Assembly: GCA_025453505.1 (NCBI GenBank)
Contig: JALOQG010000119.1
Coordinates: 1 to 7,893 of the forward strand
Source of the DNA: Myxococcota bacterium
GTDB taxonomy: Bacteria; Myxococcota_A; UBA9160; PR03
Reading direction: 5' to 3'
DNA length: 7,893 nucleotides
Below are positions 5,194 through 7,893 of the stretch, piece after piece (position 1 is the stretch's first letter; each line of letters opens with the position of its first letter). Below the pieces are notes generated by a model that was given only the letters and a program-made list of their open reading frames with translations, was not told where the DNA came from and ran no database searches. A program made the translations under genes and the position numbers.

Positions 5194-6042
5194 TCAACTC
5201 TGCGTGAGCCTGCGGTAGGCATGCAGGTGACGCAGCGCCGCGGCTGCGTCGCCGAGTCGGTCGCACAAGCGCGCCAGATTGAAGTGCGCGTCGGCGCACG
5301 TCGCGTCGCAATCGAGCACGTGTTCGTAGGCGGCACGCGCCTCGTCGCTGCGGCCCTGGTCTTCGAGCACGACGGCCAGATCGAAGCCGGCGACGACGTC
5401 GCGCGACTCGAGCGCGAGAGCGGCCCGGTAGTGCGACTCCGCATCCGCGAGCCGCCCGGCCTCGTGCTCGAGACAGCCCCAGTTGACGTGCGCGATCGCC
5501 AGCTTCGGATCGATCGCGAGGGCGCGGGCGTAGGCGGCGCGCGCCTCTTCGGGCTGTGTCGCTTCGATCTCGCACGCGAATGCGTACCAGCCCTCGGCCG
5601 TAGCGGAGACTTCGAGCGCGGGCTCTTCGGCACCGCGTTCGAGCGGCTCGATGCGCGCCGGCGGCGCTGCGGGCGCCGCCACCGGACGCGGCGCGAACGT
5701 GAACCAGTATTGCCCCGAGTCGGGACTCCAGACGCGATCGTCCTCGCGGACCACCAGGTGGGAACCCTCGGCGTCGAGCCGCACGCCGCTGATCGGGCGA
5801 TCGCCCGGCAGGCGCGCCCGCAGACCGCGCACCGCCCGTTCGACGCGGCGCGGCGAGATGCGCGCGCCGGCGAGGCGCGCGACGACGCGCAGGAACACGA
5901 GATCCTGGAACGAGAATCGCAATTCGCCGCGGGGACCGCGATCCGGGGCGACGACGCCCCCGCGCACGTAGGCGCGGATCTGCTGCGGCGTGAGACCGAG
6001 CAGTCCCGCGACCTGCTCGGCGCTGAACGACGACGCGGTCAT
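5194..6042 (-). CDS. MerR-type helix-turn-helix protein with C-terminal TPR repeats
   Basis: A 282-residue protein. The N-terminus (about 5-72) is MerR-like: FSAEQVAGLLGLTPQQIRAY forms the helix-turn-helix, RGELRFSFQDLVFLRVV the wing and next helix, followed by ARISPRRVERAV. An intermediate region (about 73-118) includes DRVWSPDSGQYWF, then a proline/alanine linker (119-130). Four TPR units follow at about 149-182, 183-216, 217-250 and 251-282, each with the A..Y..AL..DP-type pattern. TPRs normally hold protein partners, so this looks like a DNA-binding adaptor; no metal- or drug-binding motif typical of classical MerR is seen. It lies 46 bp downstream of ku on the same strand and is probably co-transcribed. 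ATG 6042 fits the domain start, but no Shine-Dalgarno precedes it (the minus strand reads ACACCCCCTG before the ATG), so leaderless or re-initiated translation is possible. Target genes are unknown. Confidence 0.8.
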   Translation of the reverse strand: MTASSFSAEQVAGLLGLTPQQIRAYVRGGVVAPDRGPRGELRFSFQDLVFLRVVARLAGARISPRRVERAVRGLRARLPGDRPISGVRLDAEGSHLVVREDDRVWSPDSGQYWFTFAPRPVAAPAAPPARIEPLERGAEEPALEVSATAEGWYAFACEIEATQPEEARAAYARALAIDPKLAIAHVNWGCLEHEAGRLADAESHYRAALALESRDVVAGFDLAVVLEDQGRSDEARAAYEHVLDCDATCADAHFNLARLCDRLGDAAAALRHLHAYRRLTQS

Positions 6043-6088
6043 CAGGGGGTGTTGGCAGAGCGCGCGGGCGCACGCAAGAGCGGCGCGG

Positions 6089-6934
6089 CTACTTCTTTGC
6101 GCGCGCGCTGCGACCGGTCTTCGGCTTCGCGTCCTGCGCACGCTTCGGGCCACGTCGCGCGGGCTCGGCGTCGAGGCTCGCCTTCAGCGCTTCGACGAGG
6201 TCGATCACCTGCGCGGTCGCGGCCGCGGGCGACTCGATTGCGATCGCCTCCTGGCCTTCGACCTTGCGCTGGATGGCCGCCTCGATGCGATCGTGGACGG
6301 CGTCGCGGTAGTGCTCGGGATGGAAGGCGTCGCTGCTGATCTGCTCGACGAGCTGCACCGCGAGGTTCAACTCGGCGGGCTTCAATGTGACCTTCGCGCG
6401 CTCGACTTCGTCGAACGACTTGAGCTCGTCGGGATAACGCAGCTGCTGCAGCAGCAGTCCGTCCTCGAACGGGCGGATCAGCACCAGGTACTGCTTGCCG
6501 CGCGCCGCCCAGCGTGCGATCGCGGCGCGCTCGGTCTTCTGCATCGCCTGCGCGAGCAGCTGGTACGGCTTGTCGCCGCCCTTGTCGGCGCCGAGGTAGT
6601 AGGCCTTCTCGTAGAAGAGCGGGTCGACTTCGGAGAGCGGCAGGAACTCGGTGATCTCGATCACCTCGGAGCCGGCCTCTTCGAGCGCGCGCAGTTCTTC
6701 GTTCGTGAAGGTCACGTATTGGCCCTTCGCGAACTCGTAGCCCTTCACCAGTTCGTCGCGCGCGACGACCCGCTCGTCCTTCGGGCACCAGTACTGCTGC
6801 TTGACGCGCGAGCCGCAGCCGTGCAGCCAGTTGAAGGAGATCTGCGAGCCGGAGGCCTGCGTGGTGAAGAGGCGTACGGGAATCGCCACGAGGCCGAAGG
6901 AGATCGTCGCTGCGCCGATCGGTCGTGCCGCCAT
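6089..6934 (-). CDS. ku: Bacterial Ku, non-homologous end-joining DNA-end-binding protein
   Basis: A 281-residue protein in the normal size range for bacterial Ku. It opens MAARPIGAATISFGLVAIPV, the conserved Ku start (small residues, then 'ISFGLV.IPV'). It continues with FNWLHGCGSRVKQQYWCPKD (34-53), the GYEFAKGQYV segment, a run through EVIEITEFLPLSEVDPLFYEKAYYL (90-114), and NLAVQLVEQIS...F.PE.Y.D (190-211). The core ends near residue 230, followed by VIDLVEALKASL (243-254) and a lysine/arginine-rich tail (259-281). In other bacterial Kus that region binds LigD and DNA. Ku forms a homodimeric ring on double-strand ends and recruits LigD, encoded divergently 54 bp away. The start is clear from the N-terminal homology; GGAG lies about 12 bases upstream, a weak site. 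The MerR-TPR gene follows 46 bp downstream on the same strand. Confidence 0.96.
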   Translation of the reverse strand: MAARPIGAATISFGLVAIPVRLFTTQASGSQISFNWLHGCGSRVKQQYWCPKDERVVARDELVKGYEFAKGQYVTFTNEELRALEEAGSEVIEITEFLPLSEVDPLFYEKAYYLGADKGGDKPYQLLAQAMQKTERAAIARWAARGKQYLVLIRPFEDGLLLQQLRYPDELKSFDEVERAKVTLKPAELNLAVQLVEQISSDAFHPEHYRDAVHDRIEAAIQRKVEGQEAIAIESPAAATAQVIDLVEALKASLDAEPARRGPKRAQDAKPKTGRSARAKK

Positions 6935-6988
6935 GGTTCGAGGATCTCCGAGGTGCGAGAGACGGTCAACTCAGGGGACAATCGGCGC
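6935..6988. promoter_or_regulatory. Short divergent ku/ligD control region
   Basis: These 54 bp must hold both start signals. For ligD, AGGGGA (6973-6978) is a good ribosome site ten bases before GTG 6989. For ku, the minus strand has TTGACC (6969-6964) followed after 17 bp by GATCCT, a good -35 with a poor -10, which would leave only a very short leader. No sigma-54-like element was found here, unlike in the sensory half of the window. Confidence 0.4.
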
Positions 6989-7893
6989 GTGGCCGCCCGT
7001 CATGAAGCGCGACGCCTCGCCGCCTACCGCCGGAAGCGCTCGGCGGACCGTACGCCCGAGCCCTTCGGCGCCGGCGCGTCGCGGCCGCGCCTCTTCGTGG
7101 TGCAGGAGCATCGGGCGCGGCGTCGGCACTTCGATCTGCGCCTCGAGTGGAACGGGGTGCTGCTGTCCTGGGCGGTCCCAAAGGGGCCCTCGCTCGACCC
7201 CGCCGAGAAGCGTCTCGCCGTGCGCGTGGAAGACCACCCGACCGACTACGCGGACTTCGAAGGCTCGATTCCGGAAGGCAACTACGGCGCAGGCGCGGTG
7301 ATCGTGTGGGACAAGGGGCGCTGGCTGCCGCTCGAAGATCCGGCGCGCGGTCTCGAGCGAGGGAAGCTGCTCTTCGAACTCTTCGGCTACAAGCTGCGCG
7401 GCGTCTTCACGCTGGTGCGCACGCGACGACGCGGCGCGCGCGAGCCGTCGAACGAATGGCTGCTGATCAAGAAGCCCGACGCCTTCGCGACGTCCGCCCC
7501 GCTCTCGCCCGTCTCGGTGCACTCCGGACTCGACGTCGAGGCGCGCGCCGCGGGCGCGAGTCCGGAACCCGCGCTGCTGCGCGAAGCCGCGCGCGCCGGA
7601 GCGACACGCCGGCGCGTCTGCCTCGAGTCGGTCCGTCCGATGCTCGCGACGCCGTGGCCCGAGCCGTTCTCCTCCCGCGAATGGCTCTTCGAGCCGAAGT
7701 ACGACGGTTATCGCGCGCTCTCCGCGCGCGAGGACGATCGTGCGCGCATCGTCTACCGCAGCGGCCGCGACGCGACGGCCCGCTTTCCCGAGATCGCCGC
7801 CGCGATCGCCGTGCTGCCCGTCGATCACGCGATCTTCGACGGCGAACTCGTCGTCGCGGACGCGCAGGGACGTCCCTCCTTCTCCGGGCTCCA
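6989..7893 (+). CDS. ligD: LigD, ATP-dependent end-joining DNA ligase (3' end beyond window)
   Basis: 301 codons are visible before the right edge. After a short basic lead (LAAYRRKRSADRTPEPFG) comes a 3'-phosphoesterase domain (about 34-172): QEHRARRRHFDLRLEW, WAVPKGPSL, DHPTDYADFEGSIPEGNYG. His41, Asp49, Arg51, His83 and Tyr87 correspond to His42, Asp50, Arg52, His84 and Tyr88 of Pseudomonas LigD, so the domain looks active. A linker leads to the ligase domain, starting about residue 212 with RPMLATPWPEPF. It has motif I EPKYDGYR with AMP-accepting Lys237, and FDGELVV with Glu286 just before the edge. The order phosphoesterase-ligase matches the Pseudomonas arrangement; whether a polymerase domain follows cannot be seen. 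GTG 6989 is chosen for the AGGGGA ribosome site and the family-typical N-terminus. Divergent from ku, with which it forms the two-protein end-joining system. Confidence 0.94.
   Translation, partial: MAARHEARRLAAYRRKRSADRTPEPFGAGASRPRLFVVQEHRARRRHFDLRLEWNGVLLSWAVPKGPSLDPAEKRLAVRVEDHPTDYADFEGSIPEGNYGAGAVIVWDKGRWLPLEDPARGLERGKLLFELFGYKLRGVFTLVRTRRRGAREPSNEWLLIKKPDAFATSAPLSPVSVHSGLDVEARAAGASPEPALLREAARAGATRRRVCLESVRPMLATPWPEPFSSREWLFEPKYDGYRALSAREDDRARIVYRSGRDATARFPEIAAAIAVLPVDHAIFDGELVVADAQGRPSFSGL

Noticed and set aside
6971..7828. A 285-codon minus-strand open frame opposite ligD
   Set aside because: It is antisense to conserved phosphoesterase and ligase motifs and resembles no family; a shadow frame.
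1..7893. Signs of a mobile element, phage or defence island
   Set aside because: No transposase, integrase, attachment-like direct repeats or tRNA were seen, and composition is uniform across the window.

Overview
This is GC-rich DNA (roughly two thirds G+C by eye), densely packed, with strong G/C preference at third codon positions. That codon bias leaves long open frames opposite or beside most real genes. The contents suggest a free-living, high-GC bacterium of the Pseudomonadota or Myxococcota/'deltaproteobacterial' kind: a globin-coupled histidine kinase, an NtrC-type sigma-54 activator, CBS and Usp stress proteins, and bacterial Ku with LigD. The best-known soluble globin-coupled kinase with similar architecture (AfGcHK) is from Anaeromyxobacter, but taxonomy cannot be fixed from this window.

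Left two thirds (1-5193): sensing and stress signalling. A Crp/Fnr-type regulator runs off the left edge on the minus strand (1-174). Across a 256-bp divergent control region lies a CBS-pair protein on the plus strand (431-886). It is followed by a soluble globin-coupled sensor histidine kinase (1017-2291), a second CBS-pair protein on the minus strand whose 3' end overlaps the kinase by 31 bp (2261-2752), an NtrC-family response regulator with an intact GAFTGA loop (2909-4303), and a tandem UspA protein whose start overlaps the regulator stop as ATGA (4300-5193). Four sequences resembling -24/-12 (sigma-54) promoters lie at or near the 5' ends of the Crp/Fnr, CBS-1, CBS-2 and regulator genes. 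A 7-bp perfect inverted repeat sits between the divergent Crp/Fnr and CBS-1 promoters. The simplest reading is a heme-based oxygen or gas-sensing two-component system that phosphorylates a sigma-54 activator and controls CBS, Usp and Crp/Fnr genes. This would be a functional parallel to the mycobacterial DosS/DosR regulon with its CBS protein Hrp1 and tandem Usp Rv2623. The domain calls are well supported; the regulatory wiring is inference.

Right third (5194-7893): DNA repair. On the minus strand are Ku (6089-6934) and, 46 bp downstream, a MerR-type helix-turn-helix protein fused to TPR repeats (5194-6042). Divergently, 54 bp away, is ligD (6989 to the right edge), with a phosphoesterase domain followed by the start of an ATP-dependent ligase domain. 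Ku plus LigD is the minimal bacterial non-homologous end-joining machine. The MerR-TPR gene abuts the Usp gene tail to tail with no spacer: one palindromic TGATCA supplies both stop codons.

No tRNA, rRNA, CRISPR, insertion sequence or phage gene was seen. No gene-free stretch exceeds 300 bp.
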